A DNA stretch of 47,646 bases from positions 1-47,646 of the IMG/VR virus record IMGVR_UViG_3300025771_000044; one strand, written 5' to 3'. The notes under the pieces were generated by a model. That model was not told where the DNA came from, searched no databases, and saw nothing but the letters and a program-made list of their open reading frames with translations. A program made the translations under genes and the position numbers. Position 1 is the stretch's first letter. Every line of letters begins with the position of its first letter. This DNA is from a virus. Of the stretch, positions 1 to 11,100 are shown piece after piece.

Positions 1-1
1 T

Positions 2-3000
2 ATTGGTGTTAACACATCAATCACCTCTGAAACAATAACACTCGGCAACTTTAATGTTGACGCAGACGGTTCAATTCGCATTCCAGGTGTTGATATTGCA
101 GCTGATGCAAATGCCGTTGAAAGCGTACAGATTGTTGCTAGTGATCTTGCATCTAACGCAGCAATTCACGCTATCACAGGTGAGCTTGAAGATCTAGTTA
201 CAGCAAATACAGTACATCTAGTTGCAGCGATCAATGAAATCTTTAACAAGACTAACTTCTCTGCATTGAGTGTTAACACTTCCATCTCAGCTGAGTCGTT
301 AGAGATTTCCACAAACGCATCTGTAGGTGGCATTAGCATCGCCGGTTCAAACATTAGTGCTACAGAGGGAACGCTTACTTTTGACGGCACAGATATACTA
401 GTCCAAGGTAATCTAATTGTAGAAGGCAATACTACTCAGGTAGATTCTACAGTTACCACCTTGCAAGATCCGATTGTCACTCTTGGTGGCAATAGTGCGC
501 TTACAGTGGATGACGGTAAAGATCGTGGTGTTGAATTTAGATACTATGAAGACTCACAAAGCAAGCTTGGTTTCTTTGGTTATGATAATGACGCTAATGC
601 ATTTACATTCTTTGTAGACGCTGTAAACTCAGAAGAAGAGTTTTCTGGAACGCATGGCGATGTACGCTTTGGAGATGTAACTCTTGACGATTTAAGTGCA
701 AATGTAGTTGATGCAAACTATGTGGTAGCCTATGACTGGTTTGAGGGTAACGTTCGTGGAAATGTTGAGGCAACAACTGTAAACGTTAGCGATAGCATCA
801 CTACAGTAAGCATTGATGTTGAAACACTAAGCGCTAACTCACTCAGTGCTAATACAATTGTTGGTGGTGTAGAAGGTGACGTTACTGGTAATATTACAGG
901 TAACATAGTTTCACAAACTGCAAATGTTACAGCACTTGAGATTGTTACTGTTAACTCGCTAACCTTCCCAACCGAAGACGGAACTTCAAATCAAGTTCTT
1001 GCCACCGATGGTGCAGGTAATCTGTTCTTTAAAAATGACAACTCAGGCGGTGGATCAGGTGTTGGAATTGTCTTAGGTGCTCCAAGTGACGGAACGTTTA
1101 CTGACGGCGCATATCAGTCTTTTGAATCTGGTGATTCACTCACAGATGCAATTGATACTTTAAATGAGGTGATTGAAAATGTTCGTAATGACACATTTGT
1201 AAAATCAGTCAGCTTTACCGCTTCTCCTACTAGTGGTAATTCTCCCCTTAGTGTAGCTCTATCTATCAGTGCTACAGGCAATGCAAATCAGTATGAAATT
1301 GACTGGGGAGACGGAACCTCTAATACTACAACCTCTTCCTCAACTCCTTCTCATACATATACAGTTCCTGAAGGTGGAACTCAAACTATTACTGTAACTG
1401 CTAAAAATACATCAGGCAGTGGAGAAGGTTCTGAGGCTTCAAATACTCGTGCAGACTATATTTCTCTTGCAACACCAGCTCCAATTGCTGGATTTACGCT
1501 AGCTGATGATACGCTAGACTCCTCTTCTAGTGTATCACTTACAAATATTTCACAATATACAGACTCCTATGAAATTGATTGGGGAGATGGATCGGCTAAC
1601 ACTTCACTAGGCTCTAGTGGAGCAGGCACTCCAGGTGGAGGTGCGATTACTCATGCCTACACCAATACGGGTGGAGATGCAACCTATACTATAATTTTAA
1701 CCGCAGCATCCTCGTCGAACGGACAGGACGATTCTACTACAGACGAAGTATACGTGTACTCCACTCATTCTCCCACCTTCTCTTCTAATGTTACATCTGG
1801 TAATAATGAAGAAGCCACTTCTGGTCTTCCAGTACGCTTTACTAATACCACTTCAACCTCTCCAGGCGCTAACTCGTCTTATCCAGATACAATTCAGTAT
1901 GTATGGACTTGGGGTGATGGCACTACAAACAGCGTGTCATCTGGAAGCGGATCTGCTGGTGATACATCACAAACTATTGATCATACTTTTGCACTTTCAG
2001 ATCGTGAGGTGCAGCAGACCTTTGAAGTACAGCTACAACTATATAATGGTCATTCATCTTCACCTTTTGCAAGTGCTAACACTACAATTACTGTGAATCC
2101 TGATCCTCGTGCAGAGTTTACTGGAACTTTTGTAAATCAGTCTACTGGGCTAACTTCTTCAAGTGTTCGCACAGGATATCTATTTACTGACTATCTTGGT
2201 AATAAGCGTAATGTTGTAACCTTCTTAAACCAGTCAGAAAATACTGCTGACTATGAGTGGGACTTTGGTGATTCAAATACTGTTATCTTAGCTGAAGGAG
2301 CTGATGGAACGCCTACAGGTGGAAATATTGTTCATGAGTACGCAACTGTAGGAAACTTTACAGTTGAGTTAACAGCAAATGGAACATACTCTCTCAGTGC
2401 TACTGATGATACAGATACTCTATCTAACTATATCACAATAGCCTCTAACCCAACACCTCCTGCAGGCTTAAGTTCTAAGACTATTACAATGAGTGGAGAA
2501 GATGTTGGTACTGATCCAAAACTTGCAGCTAACTTTGACGACAATACTGGAGGTGCTTCTGCCACTGCAGGTGATGACTTACCAAGAACTGTAGATCAAG
2601 TTGGATTTATTACTACAGATGTTCTTTCAACTTTTGCAGGTACCTCTAACACAGGAACGCTTTCTGCTACAGTGAATGGAAGTGTAGATGGTTCAAAAGC
2701 ATTTACTACAGGTGATGATTCAGGCACTTATACCTCACTAGTTATTTCATCTGATATTGATGCAAATACTGTAGATAGCGGTGGTAATACTGTATCTGGC
2801 GGTAGTAAAATTTACCCAACAGGCTTCTATCGTGTATTTAAAGCCTATATTCAAAAAAGTGCCACTGCACTGTCTGATGGAGTAAACTCATTTAGACTTT
2901 CACACAGTGAGAGTGGCAATACAAATACTCTAGAGTTTATTAAAGAATCGCTAACTACTACCCCAACGATAGACCTATCTAGTGCTACTCTCTCGCAAAA

Positions 3001-4084
3001 CGCAGCTGGAACACAACGTTATATTTCAGGTATTCCTTACTATAATACAGGAGGCAGCGTAACTCTCTCAGGCGCGCAAGTTTATAACTGGATTGATCAA
3101 ACATATCGTGACACAACAACTCCTTTCCAAATTGAGGCAGGTACAAATGACGAATCTACAAGCGGAAATGTTATAAACTCACAAACAAGATCGTATACTT
3201 CTATTGATGGTAGCTCTACTTTCTTGTCTGGAGGTATTCCAATTAAAGGAACAGGAATAAACTCTGGAGCTGCCTACTCTCTTGGTAATATTAATATTAA
3301 TATAGATGGAACAGCTCGTGCAATAGAAACACTAAAATTTAGGATGTTAAACGTGAACGGATCAGGATCTTATTCAGAATTTACAGGAACTAAAATTCAA
3401 GCCTATAGTGACTCAATTTCAGGATTTAATGAAGAGCTTATCACTGTAAGTGATGATTTAGGAGCAACCTATGATGATGATGGAAAACGTATTGTAATTT
3501 CTGGTGCATCAGGAGCTACACCAGGTTTCAATAGTGCAACTAACTACTATACTGGTGCAGCTTGGAGTGGTTCACAAACAATTGCTGGTACTGACGAGTC
3601 AGTTGTTAGATGGGGTACGTTATCACACTTTACTACTGATCTTAGTACTGGATATTTGCCTGTAGGTCCTGACCTAAATACTGGACGCTCAGGTACTCAA
3701 TATTTTAGAATGGCGTTTAGACGTTCTAACATGAGTAATTTTGTAGTACGTATAAGCGGTCAGATTTCATCTTTCAATATTGCTCTTCCAGGGTCAGGCA
3801 TTGATGATTCTTCTGGATCTAATGGTTGGTTGGACGCAACTGTTCAGTACGCAGGTGCTGGACAGCCTGGTTCAAATACTGGAAATGGTGGTAATGGATC
3901 AGATGGTTGTGCACTCACTGGAGGAGATATTATACCAACAGGAACTTCAATATCTAATCAAACGTATACTCTAACCTTTGGTACAGAAAACGCATCTAAC
4001 TCAACCGGTAACCAAGTATTAATTTCTATAGGACTTGCTAGTGGTGATTCTATCACTGCACTAAGCTTCGAGGAGACTTCATAA
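2..4084 (+). CDS. PKD-domain tail fibre/adhesin, 5' end cut by window
   Basis: The frame is open from base 2, so the start lies outside the window; a Met codon at 266 is internal. The visible part is about 1360 residues. The first 80 residues match a segment of the fibre at 8177-11944 (both carry RIPGV and VAAINE stretches), so this is a modular fibre, not a new gene at 266. A fibre module with a YDNDANAFTFF segment follows, then four PKD-type beta-sandwich domains at about 1205-1480, 1480-1760, 1765-2100 and 2100-2450, marked by WGDG (three copies) or WDFGDS. The C-terminal 540 residues are Ser/Thr/Gly-rich and unrecognised. PKD domains mediate adhesion, so host-surface binding is inferred. 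No signal peptide or membrane segment is seen. The stop overlaps the next ATG by one base. Confidence 0.85.
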   Translation: MGVNTSITSETITLGNFNVDADGSIRIPGVDIAADANAVESVQIVASDLASNAAIHAITGELEDLVTANTVHLVAAINEIFNKTNFSALSVNTSISAESLEISTNASVGGISIAGSNISATEGTLTFDGTDILVQGNLIVEGNTTQVDSTVTTLQDPIVTLGGNSALTVDDGKDRGVEFRYYEDSQSKLGFFGYDNDANAFTFFVDAVNSEEEFSGTHGDVRFGDVTLDDLSANVVDANYVVAYDWFEGNVRGNVEATTVNVSDSITTVSIDVETLSANSLSANTIVGGVEGDVTGNITGNIVSQTANVTALEIVTVNSLTFPTEDGTSNQVLATDGAGNLFFKNDNSGGGSGVGIVLGAPSDGTFTDGAYQSFESGDSLTDAIDTLNEVIENVRNDTFVKSVSFTASPTSGNSPLSVALSISATGNANQYEIDWGDGTSNTTTSSSTPSHTYTVPEGGTQTITVTAKNTSGSGEGSEASNTRADYISLATPAPIAGFTLADDTLDSSSSVSLTNISQYTDSYEIDWGDGSANTSLGSSGAGTPGGGAITHAYTNTGGDATYTIILTAASSSNGQDDSTTDEVYVYSTHSPTFSSNVTSGNNEEATSGLPVRFTNTTSTSPGANSSYPDTIQYVWTWGDGTTNSVSSGSGSAGDTSQTIDHTFALSDREVQQTFEVQLQLYNGHSSSPFASANTTITVNPDPRAEFTGTFVNQSTGLTSSSVRTGYLFTDYLGNKRNVVTFLNQSENTADYEWDFGDSNTVILAEGADGTPTGGNIVHEYATVGNFTVELTANGTYSLSATDDTDTLSNYITIASNPTPPAGLSSKTITMSGEDVGTDPKLAANFDDNTGGASATAGDDLPRTVDQVGFITTDVLSTFAGTSNTGTLSATVNGSVDGSKAFTTGDDSGTYTSLVISSDIDANTVDSGGNTVSGGSKIYPTGFYRVFKAYIQKSATALSDGVNSFRLSHSESGNTNTLEFIKESLTTTPTIDLSSATLSQNAAGTQRYISGIPYYNTGGSVTLSGAQVYNWIDQTYRDTTTPFQIEAGTNDESTSGNVINSQTRSYTSIDGSSTFLSGGIPIKGTGINSGAAYSLGNININIDGTARAIETLKFRMLNVNGSGSYSEFTGTKIQAYSDSISGFNEELITVSDDLGATYDDDGKRIVISGASGATPGFNSATNYYTGAAWSGSQTIAGTDESVVRWGTLSHFTTDLSTGYLPVGPDLNTGRSGTQYFRMAFRRSNMSNFVVRISGQISSFNIALPGSGIDDSSGSNGWLDATVQYAGAGQPGSNTGNGGNGSDGCALTGGDIIPTGTSISNQTYTLTFGTENASNSTGNQVLISIGLASGDSITALSFEETS

Positions 4085-4989
4085 TGGCTATTACTGATAC
4101 CCAAAAAGTCGACTATCTATGGAAAAAAGTTGGTTATGCAGTAACCAAAACAGATACTAATGCTAATAAACTAGCAGCTAACGAATCTATTCCATCACCA
4201 ATGTTAAATCGTGGCGATACTTCTTGGATTCAAGCTGATAGAATTCCTGGAGTCAATCCTGCAACCTCATCAGGAGTTGTTACCCGATACTCAGACGCTG
4301 TAGGAAATACAGTTGAGTGTTCTGCTGATAATACAGCTGCCCAATATAGAACATGGAAAACAAATCTTACAAACTGGATACCACCTGAATTTGGATCTAC
4401 TTATCTAGTTAGTGTTTACGTTGCAACCGCTGGTGAGAGCTCTCCTGAAACAAACGGTACAAAACTTTTTACAACAGGATCAGGTAATAATGATGAGTGG
4501 TTCTTTGACTACTCTTCAGGAGTATTACACTTTATTGGTACAAACCTACCTAATGGTATAAATTTTTCAGGTAAAAGTATTTTTATAACAGGCGCAAGAT
4601 ATACTGGAACTATTGGCGTAGAAAATATATCTGAGTTAGCAGCTGTTTCTAATATTACTTTTTCAACCTCTAGTGCTGTAATTGATACTGCTATAGCAAC
4701 TGATGTTGCAATAGGAGAGAGTGAGATAAGCACTTGGAATAAAAATGACTTCAATTTTGCAAAGCTAATTGTGAATACTGAAGATATTACATATGGACAA
4801 TATCAAAGTTCTGAGGTATTATTAGTTCATGATGGAACGAATGTAAAACTAACGGAATATGCGTTAATATATACGTCTACTGAACCTTTAATAACTTTTA
4901 ATGCTTTCATTGAAAGCAATAATGTCGTACTAAAAGCAAATGCGAATAGTGCAAATAATACAGTTAGAATTTTAAGAATTCTTAACTAA
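4084..4989 (+). CDS. Virion structural protein with shared C-terminal beta domain
   Basis: This 301-residue protein starts on the ATG that overlaps the previous stop (TAATG). Its last 65 residues, with LLVHDGTNVKLTEYALIYTS, closely match the end of the next protein (LIVHDGTDVHFTEYGAVHTG), so the two share a C-terminal domain. The N-terminal 190 residues are different and include a beta-rich stretch with WFFDYSSGVLHFIG. I recognise this as the style of marine phage fibre or baseplate-associated proteins but cannot name a specific function. Translational coupling with the upstream PKD protein suggests that the two are made in matching amounts and may assemble together. Virion structural role is inferred from context and the shared domain. 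Confidence 0.7.
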   Translation: MAITDTQKVDYLWKKVGYAVTKTDTNANKLAANESIPSPMLNRGDTSWIQADRIPGVNPATSSGVVTRYSDAVGNTVECSADNTAAQYRTWKTNLTNWIPPEFGSTYLVSVYVATAGESSPETNGTKLFTTGSGNNDEWFFDYSSGVLHFIGTNLPNGINFSGKSIFITGARYTGTIGVENISELAAVSNITFSTSSAVIDTAIATDVAIGESEISTWNKNDFNFAKLIVNTEDITYGQYQSSEVLLVHDGTNVKLTEYALIYTSTEPLITFNAFIESNNVVLKANANSANNTVRILRILN

Positions 4990-5000
4990 GGAGATACAGA

Positions 5001-6728
5001 ATGGCCACTGAGCAAAAAGACTTTAAGGTCAAAAAAGGTATTATCGTTGGAGCAAATATTGCTTCGGTAACAAACGGTTTCCTTTATGACTCAACAGCAA
5101 ATACCCTATCTGTCGGCGGATCGAGTGTGGCACTCCAATCTGCCGTAGATACCGTACAAGATAATGTAGCAACTAATGCTAGTTCAATTCAAACTGGCGT
5201 TGCTAATACATATAACACATATACAACTCTAAATGGGCGTATTAATACAGTTCAAGGTAATGTTACTAGCTTAGCTAGTGATGTTAGTGCTCTTGATAGT
5301 GATATTGATACAGTACAAGATAACGTTGCAACTAATGCTTCAAGCATTACAACACTAAGTGGGGATGTTGATACAGTTCAAGATAACGTTGCTGCAAATG
5401 CTGGACGTTTAGACTCACTAAAATACTATCGCACTATTACAGCTAATGGTGTTAATATAACAGCATCTTCAAATGCTGATTCGTTAACTCTCGCAGCTGG
5501 TGATGGTATTACTCTTATCGGTGATGCAGGTACAGATACTATTGAAATTCATGTTGACGGTTCAACAGACATTGATTCTGTACAAGATAACGTAAATGCA
5601 GCCGAAGCAAATATTGCTAGTATCATTGATGGCACTACACCATTTACTGGTGCAGTTACAATGCAAGACAATCTTACAGTTAATGGTGATTTAATTGTTG
5701 GAGGTTCAACAACTTCAATTGAATCAACTGATACTACTATTTCTGATAGAACCATTGTTCTTGCTAATGGCGCTTCAAGTGCATCATTTGATGTTGGTTT
5801 ACTCTTAAATCGTGGAAGCGACTCAAATGTGTTTGTTGGTTATGACGAATCAGCAGATCAGTTTGTAGCAGCCTTTACTACTGATGAAGGTGGAAATGTA
5901 ACTTCTGACTTTACCATTGCTTCATATGTAAATGCTCGCTTTAATAACATTGTTGTTGATGGTACCGTTGATGGTGTGGACATCGCTACTCGTGATGGAA
6001 ACTTAACAACAGTTGAAACTGATCTACCTACAATTTCAGGTAATACAGTTGCTAACGAAGGTCGACTAGACTCACTAAAATACTATCGTACCTTCCAGGT
6101 ATCTGGAGAGTCTGACATTGAAGCATCAGCTAATGCAGATAGCTTTACTTTTGTAGCAGGCACAGGTATTACCCTTACAACTGCAGCTGACCAATTAACG
6201 ATTAACTCAGCAGTGGGTGGCGATATTGATCAGGTACAAGACAATGTTGCAGCTAATACTACAAAGATTAATACTGTATCGTCTAATGTTGATACTGTAC
6301 AATCAAATGTATCGTCTCTACAGAGTGGATCAACAGCCTTTACAGGAATTGATTTAAATGGTAATCAAACTCTAGATGGTGGTAATTTAACACTCGATTC
6401 AACCTTTGCTATTGAGTCTAACTCAGCAACAGGAATTGGATCAACAGAAACTACACTATTTAGTTTCCCAGGAGCTACATATCGTGGTGCAGAACTACTA
6501 CTCATGACGCAAGATATTACTAATTCAGAGTATCAAATTAACAAAATGTTAATTGTGCATGATGGTACAGATGTACACTTCACAGAATATGGAGCTGTAC
6601 ATACTGGAACAGACGAACTAGCAACATTTAACGTCGCAATCGATGGATCAGACGTTATTTCAATTAAAACAACAGGCGGAAGCGCTAATAAGAAAATTAC
6701 TGTAGCTCAACATCTATTATTACAATAA
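5001..6728 (+). CDS. Modular tail fibre with VDTVQDNV repeats
   Basis: The 575-residue protein has an SD (AAGGAG) ahead of its ATG. Several short repeats of the DTVQDNVATNASSI type lie in the N-terminal third; similar segments in phage fibres form trimeric coiled or beta-helical stalks. Two related modules beginning LDSLKYYRT occur around 5410 and 6065, separated by a module with NRGSDSNVFVGYDESAD that is also present in the fibres at 266-4084 and 8177-11944. The C-terminal 65 residues are the same domain that ends the upstream gene. The layout indicates a fibre shaft with a terminal globular domain. A role in host recognition is inferred; the receptor is unknown. Confidence 0.8.
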   Translation: MATEQKDFKVKKGIIVGANIASVTNGFLYDSTANTLSVGGSSVALQSAVDTVQDNVATNASSIQTGVANTYNTYTTLNGRINTVQGNVTSLASDVSALDSDIDTVQDNVATNASSITTLSGDVDTVQDNVAANAGRLDSLKYYRTITANGVNITASSNADSLTLAAGDGITLIGDAGTDTIEIHVDGSTDIDSVQDNVNAAEANIASIIDGTTPFTGAVTMQDNLTVNGDLIVGGSTTSIESTDTTISDRTIVLANGASSASFDVGLLLNRGSDSNVFVGYDESADQFVAAFTTDEGGNVTSDFTIASYVNARFNNIVVDGTVDGVDIATRDGNLTTVETDLPTISGNTVANEGRLDSLKYYRTFQVSGESDIEASANADSFTFVAGTGITLTTAADQLTINSAVGGDIDQVQDNVAANTTKINTVSSNVDTVQSNVSSLQSGSTAFTGIDLNGNQTLDGGNLTLDSTFAIESNSATGIGSTETTLFSFPGATYRGAELLLMTQDITNSEYQINKMLIVHDGTDVHFTEYGAVHTGTDELATFNVAIDGSDVISIKTTGGSANKKITVAQHLLLQ

Positions 6729-6757
6729 TGTTAGCTAATTAGTGGATAGGGAAACTA

Positions 6758-8170
6758 ATGGCACAACAAGACTTTAAAATTGATGGACTCAATACGTCCA
6801 ACGTAAAGCTTAGATCAAACGGGTTTTATACAACCTTAACAGCTAATGCTGATCTTGCATCTAATGTGTCATTACAACTTCCTGGCTCTGTTGGAACATC
6901 TGGACAGGTTCTCACTACTGATGGTAGTGGGAACCTTTTCTTTTCTTCTTCTACAGCAGATACCTCTGTTTATGTAGGAGACACACAAGTATCAAATACC
7001 TCAATTATACTTGAAGCAGGTAATGGCGTATCTCTTACAGCTAATGCTACTTCTTCTGTAGTGACATTCACTACAAATATGAGTAATGTAACTTCTCAAA
7101 CTATTCCAGTGGATGGCAGTGCTAACTCTTTTAGTTTGGTTAAAGGCGTGGCTAACTCTCATATGGTTCTCATTTCTTACAATGGATTATTACAAGAGCC
7201 AAATCAGTATGAAATAACAGGATCAACATTAAATATCTCTAACTCAAAACCACTTATAGCAGATTCAACTCTTGAGGTACGTTATTTTGATTTTTTTGAT
7301 TTTTCTGGAGGAACAGGATCACCAGCACCGGCGCCTGCTCCATACGCTTTCCAAGGAACTTCTTACGGTTATATGAGTGGAGGTTATGTTGGCAATCTGG
7401 GTGTTACAGATATAGAGAAATTTTCTTTTACTTCAGACTCTAACGGTACTGATATAGCAGATTTATCGATTGGTCGAAGACTTTTGGCTGGAACATCTTC
7501 TACAACTTATGGATATGTACACGGCGGTTTCCCCAATAGGCCAAGTAATATAGAGAAATTTTCATTCTCCTCAGATTCGAATGGAGTAAGCGTAGGAGAT
7601 TTGACCGTAGGACTGAATCAAAGCACAGGCCAGTCATCAGAGTTTTATGGTTATGATTCAGGAGGACTCGAACCCAATAATACAGCTAAAATAGATAAAT
7701 TTCCATTTTCTTCAGATACAAATGCAAGTAGGGTTGGAAATTTAACAAATGCTAGAGGAGGCCTTGCAGGACAGTCTTCATCAACTCACGGATACGCTAC
7801 TGGAGGAGGCGGCAGTAATATTATCGAAAAATTCCCATTCTCTTCAGATACAGATGCAACTGATGTTGGTGAATTAGCAGCTACTAATACCAGCGGTGCT
7901 GGACAGAGTTCAAGTACTCATGGTTATCATATTACACAACAAGTAATGAATAAATTCTCTTTTTCTTCTGACTCTGGAGCTACAGACATTGGAGATACTG
8001 TAGATTCAAGAATTTATCAGGCGGGTCAATCTTCTACAACCCATGGTTACGCTACTGGTGGCCCTGGTAGTACCACAATTGATAAACACCCATTTTCTTC
8101 TGATACAAATACAACAGACGTAGGAGAGCTTTCAAGAGCAAAGTCTCAAGGTGCAGGACATCAGGTGTAA
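6758..8170 (+). CDS. Fibre protein with Kelch-like beta-propeller tip
   Basis: The N-terminal half (470 residues in all) carries common fibre modules, including a SYNGLLQEPNQYEI segment that has relatives in the fibres at 8177, 13645 and 19409. After a Pro/Ala linker near residue 190 come six repeats of about 50 residues with the pattern HGYxxGG, IEKFPFSSD, a DVGxL-type strand and AGQSS. This periodic Gly-Gly and aromatic pattern resembles Kelch blades, so a six-bladed propeller is likely. Such propellers at the end of phage fibres usually bind host glycans or proteins. Two other genes here (29141-30574 and 30574-31650) carry the same repeat family, pointing to a set of alternative or stacked tips. 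Confidence 0.8.
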   Translation: MAQQDFKIDGLNTSNVKLRSNGFYTTLTANADLASNVSLQLPGSVGTSGQVLTTDGSGNLFFSSSTADTSVYVGDTQVSNTSIILEAGNGVSLTANATSSVVTFTTNMSNVTSQTIPVDGSANSFSLVKGVANSHMVLISYNGLLQEPNQYEITGSTLNISNSKPLIADSTLEVRYFDFFDFSGGTGSPAPAPAPYAFQGTSYGYMSGGYVGNLGVTDIEKFSFTSDSNGTDIADLSIGRRLLAGTSSTTYGYVHGGFPNRPSNIEKFSFSSDSNGVSVGDLTVGLNQSTGQSSEFYGYDSGGLEPNNTAKIDKFPFSSDTNASRVGNLTNARGGLAGQSSSTHGYATGGGGSNIIEKFPFSSDTDATDVGELAATNTSGAGQSSSTHGYHITQQVMNKFSFSSDSGATDIGDTVDSRIYQAGQSSTTHGYATGGPGSTTIDKHPFSSDTNTTDVGELSRAKSQGAGHQV

Positions 8171-8176
8171 AAACTC

Positions 8177-11100
8177 ATGACAATAGAACTTAAAATTGGA
8201 CAACTAAACACATCAAACGCCACCGACGGAGACTTACTGGTCTACGTAGGTGCGAATGATGTTGTTGAGTATCGCGATGTTGTTAGTGATATTGATTCTC
8301 GCGTTTTAGCAAATGTTAATGCAGTTCAAGATAATGTAGATACTTTTGCTTCTTATGCAAATTCAACTTTTGTTTCTTCAGTATCTGGAACTGCAAATGA
8401 AATTGATGTTTCAGGATCAACCTCTGTTACCCTTTCTCTCCCAGATAATCTGATTGCTCCTGGTGATCTAACTATTACAGGTAATTTAACTGTTAGTGGT
8501 AATACTACCTATGTTAATACTGAGACTCTTGAAGTAGAAGATAATATTATCACTCTAAATTCATCTCTTGGAAGTGGAGTAACTCCTACTGAAAACGCTG
8601 GTTTAGAAGTAAATCGCGGAGCTCAAGCAAATGTACAGTTCCGTTGGAATGAAACTCTTGAGACTTGGGAATATGGAGAGGTAGATACTTCAGACTTTAT
8701 TCGAGTAGATCAATCTCAGTCTATAGTTGTGTCAGCTCGTAACGAGTCTGGTTCTACTATTGCTGCAGGTGTTCCTGTTTATATTACAGGATATAGTGCT
8801 GGTGGATCACGACCAACTATTGCTCCAGCTGATGCAGATTTAGCAGGTGCGATGCCTGCACTTGGTATTACTCTTGAATCAGCAAACACAAATTCAAACC
8901 AAAGAGTTGTAACCTACGGTACTATAACAACGTTAAATACTTCGTCCTTTGCCCCAGGCGATGAGCTTTATGTATCTGCAACTGTAGGTACACTACAAAA
9001 TACACGTCCTACAGGTTCAAGCGTTGAAATTCAAAAGATTGCAAAAGTTCTTCGTGCTGATGCAACTGATGGCTCTATTATTGTTATGGGAGCTGGTCGT
9101 ACTAATGCTATTCCCAATCTTCCAACAGATCATGTGTTTATTGGCGATGGAGGAGCTACGCATACAACAATTAATCTTAATGCCACAATACAAACACAAA
9201 GTGCTGCAAATGACTATAGCACTTATACCACTCTTGTAAGCTTAATCGATACAGTACAAGATAACGTAACCGTTAGCGATAATAACGTATGGGTAAATGC
9301 AAATGATCATACAACTTACACAACTCTTTCAGGATTTATCAACACAGTTCAAGATAATGTAAGTGCTTTACCCGATTCAGCGGCTAATGACTATAGCACC
9401 TATACTACTCTCTCTGGACTTATCAATACAATTCAAGACAATGTTTCTGCAAGTGACAATAATGTTTGGGTAAATGCTAATGACCATGCAACCTACACTG
9501 CAGTAAGTAGCTTAGTTGATACAGTACAGGCTAATTTAAGCACTGATGTGGCAGTTTTAGACAGTTTTGCCTCTTATGCTAATTCTAACTTCGCACTATC
9601 AAATGAAGCAGTTACTTTTGCAGATCTTGAAGTTGCAAACCTTGTTGTTAGTGGTGACTTTACAATTGTTGGTGATGTAACAACTATTGAATCAAATAAT
9701 ACAGTTGTTAGTGATCCTCTTATTCTACTTAATAATGGTGTAAGCGGTGCAAACACTCTTGATGCTGGTTTTATTATTAATCGTGGTAGTTCATCAAATG
9801 TTGCACTGTACTATGACGAAAGTGAAGATGTTTTACAAGTAGGTTATACTACTCAAGGTGCTGAAGATTCTGATATTACTTTAGATTCAAGAGTTGTTAT
9901 TCGCTCAGATACAGTAAGAGCAGGTAATGTTGAAGTTGGAGCTGGTGCTTTAAGAAACGAAATCACAGCTATTGGCGATCAAAATTTAAAAATCTCAGGT
10001 AACACATTACAAGCAGGGAATATTGAAATTGCTTCAAATGTAGTCCCGACTCAGAATGCAGTATTTTCTATCGGATCACCAACTGCTCAACTTAAAGACA
10101 TTTATGTTAGCGATGGTACAATTTTCATCGGTACAAACTCTCAAATTTCGGCAGAATCTGTATCTTTAACAAACTTTAATGTTGATTCTGATGGTACTAT
10201 TAGGATTCCAGGTGTTAATATTTCTGCAGATGCAAATGCTGTAGAAACTGTTGAAATTATAGCTTCTGACCTCGCATCAAATAATCTTATTCAGACACAA
10301 ATTAATACAACAGTTGGTTTCTTAACAGAGTTGAACACCACTACGCAAGACAATGTTGTTGCTGCAATTAATGAACTTGTAACAAATATCGGTACAGTAA
10401 GTGATAATGCATCTGGTACTTCAGACTCTACGAGTGATCAATTTACTATCACTACAGCTAACGCATTTACACTTTCTTCATCAGTTTCAGAAGCCAATAA
10501 TATTATTGTTTCAGTTAGCGGTCTAGTTCAGCTTCCAAATGATGATTATGTCGTATCCGGAACAACACTAACTCTTAATAATACAACGCCTCTCCCACAA
10601 GGAGCCTCAGTTGAGGTAAGACACTTAACCAGCAGCGGTGGTTCTGGAGGTAGTACTGATTTTACAGCAGTAGCCTCTAACATAGTGCCATCCGCTAATA
10701 ATGTATACTCTCTTGGTAGTCCAGATAAAATCTGGAAAGATCTATACCTAGCAAATGGAACTATCTATATTGGTGATACTAAGATTTCAACAACTGCTGA
10801 TGGAAATGTTGAATTTAGATCCTCTTCTACAGACACAAGAAAAACAATTGAAGTAGATGACCTAGTTATCGGTTCAGGATCTAACAGAAAAAGATTTAGA
10901 GTTGACGAAAGCGGTAAGTTTAGATTAGGAGCAGCAGCTATTGATCCAGATAGTGATAAAGATGTTTCAGCAGAAATTGATTCTGCACTATCTAAGATAG
11001 ACACAGTACAGGCTAATCTTACCTCTGTAATTGGTGCGGCTCCAACAACACTAGACACTCTAGCTGAGATAGCTGCTGCGTTGGAGAATGATGCGAATGT

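Noticed and set aside
266-268. Gene start at ATG 266
   Set aside because: The frame is open to base 2 and the upstream residues are homologous to the 8177 fibre, so the gene begins before the window.
1788-2096. Forward gene in another frame inside the PKD protein
   Set aside because: Leu/His/Gln-rich translation typical of an out-of-frame reading of a Ser/Thr-rich gene, without an SD.
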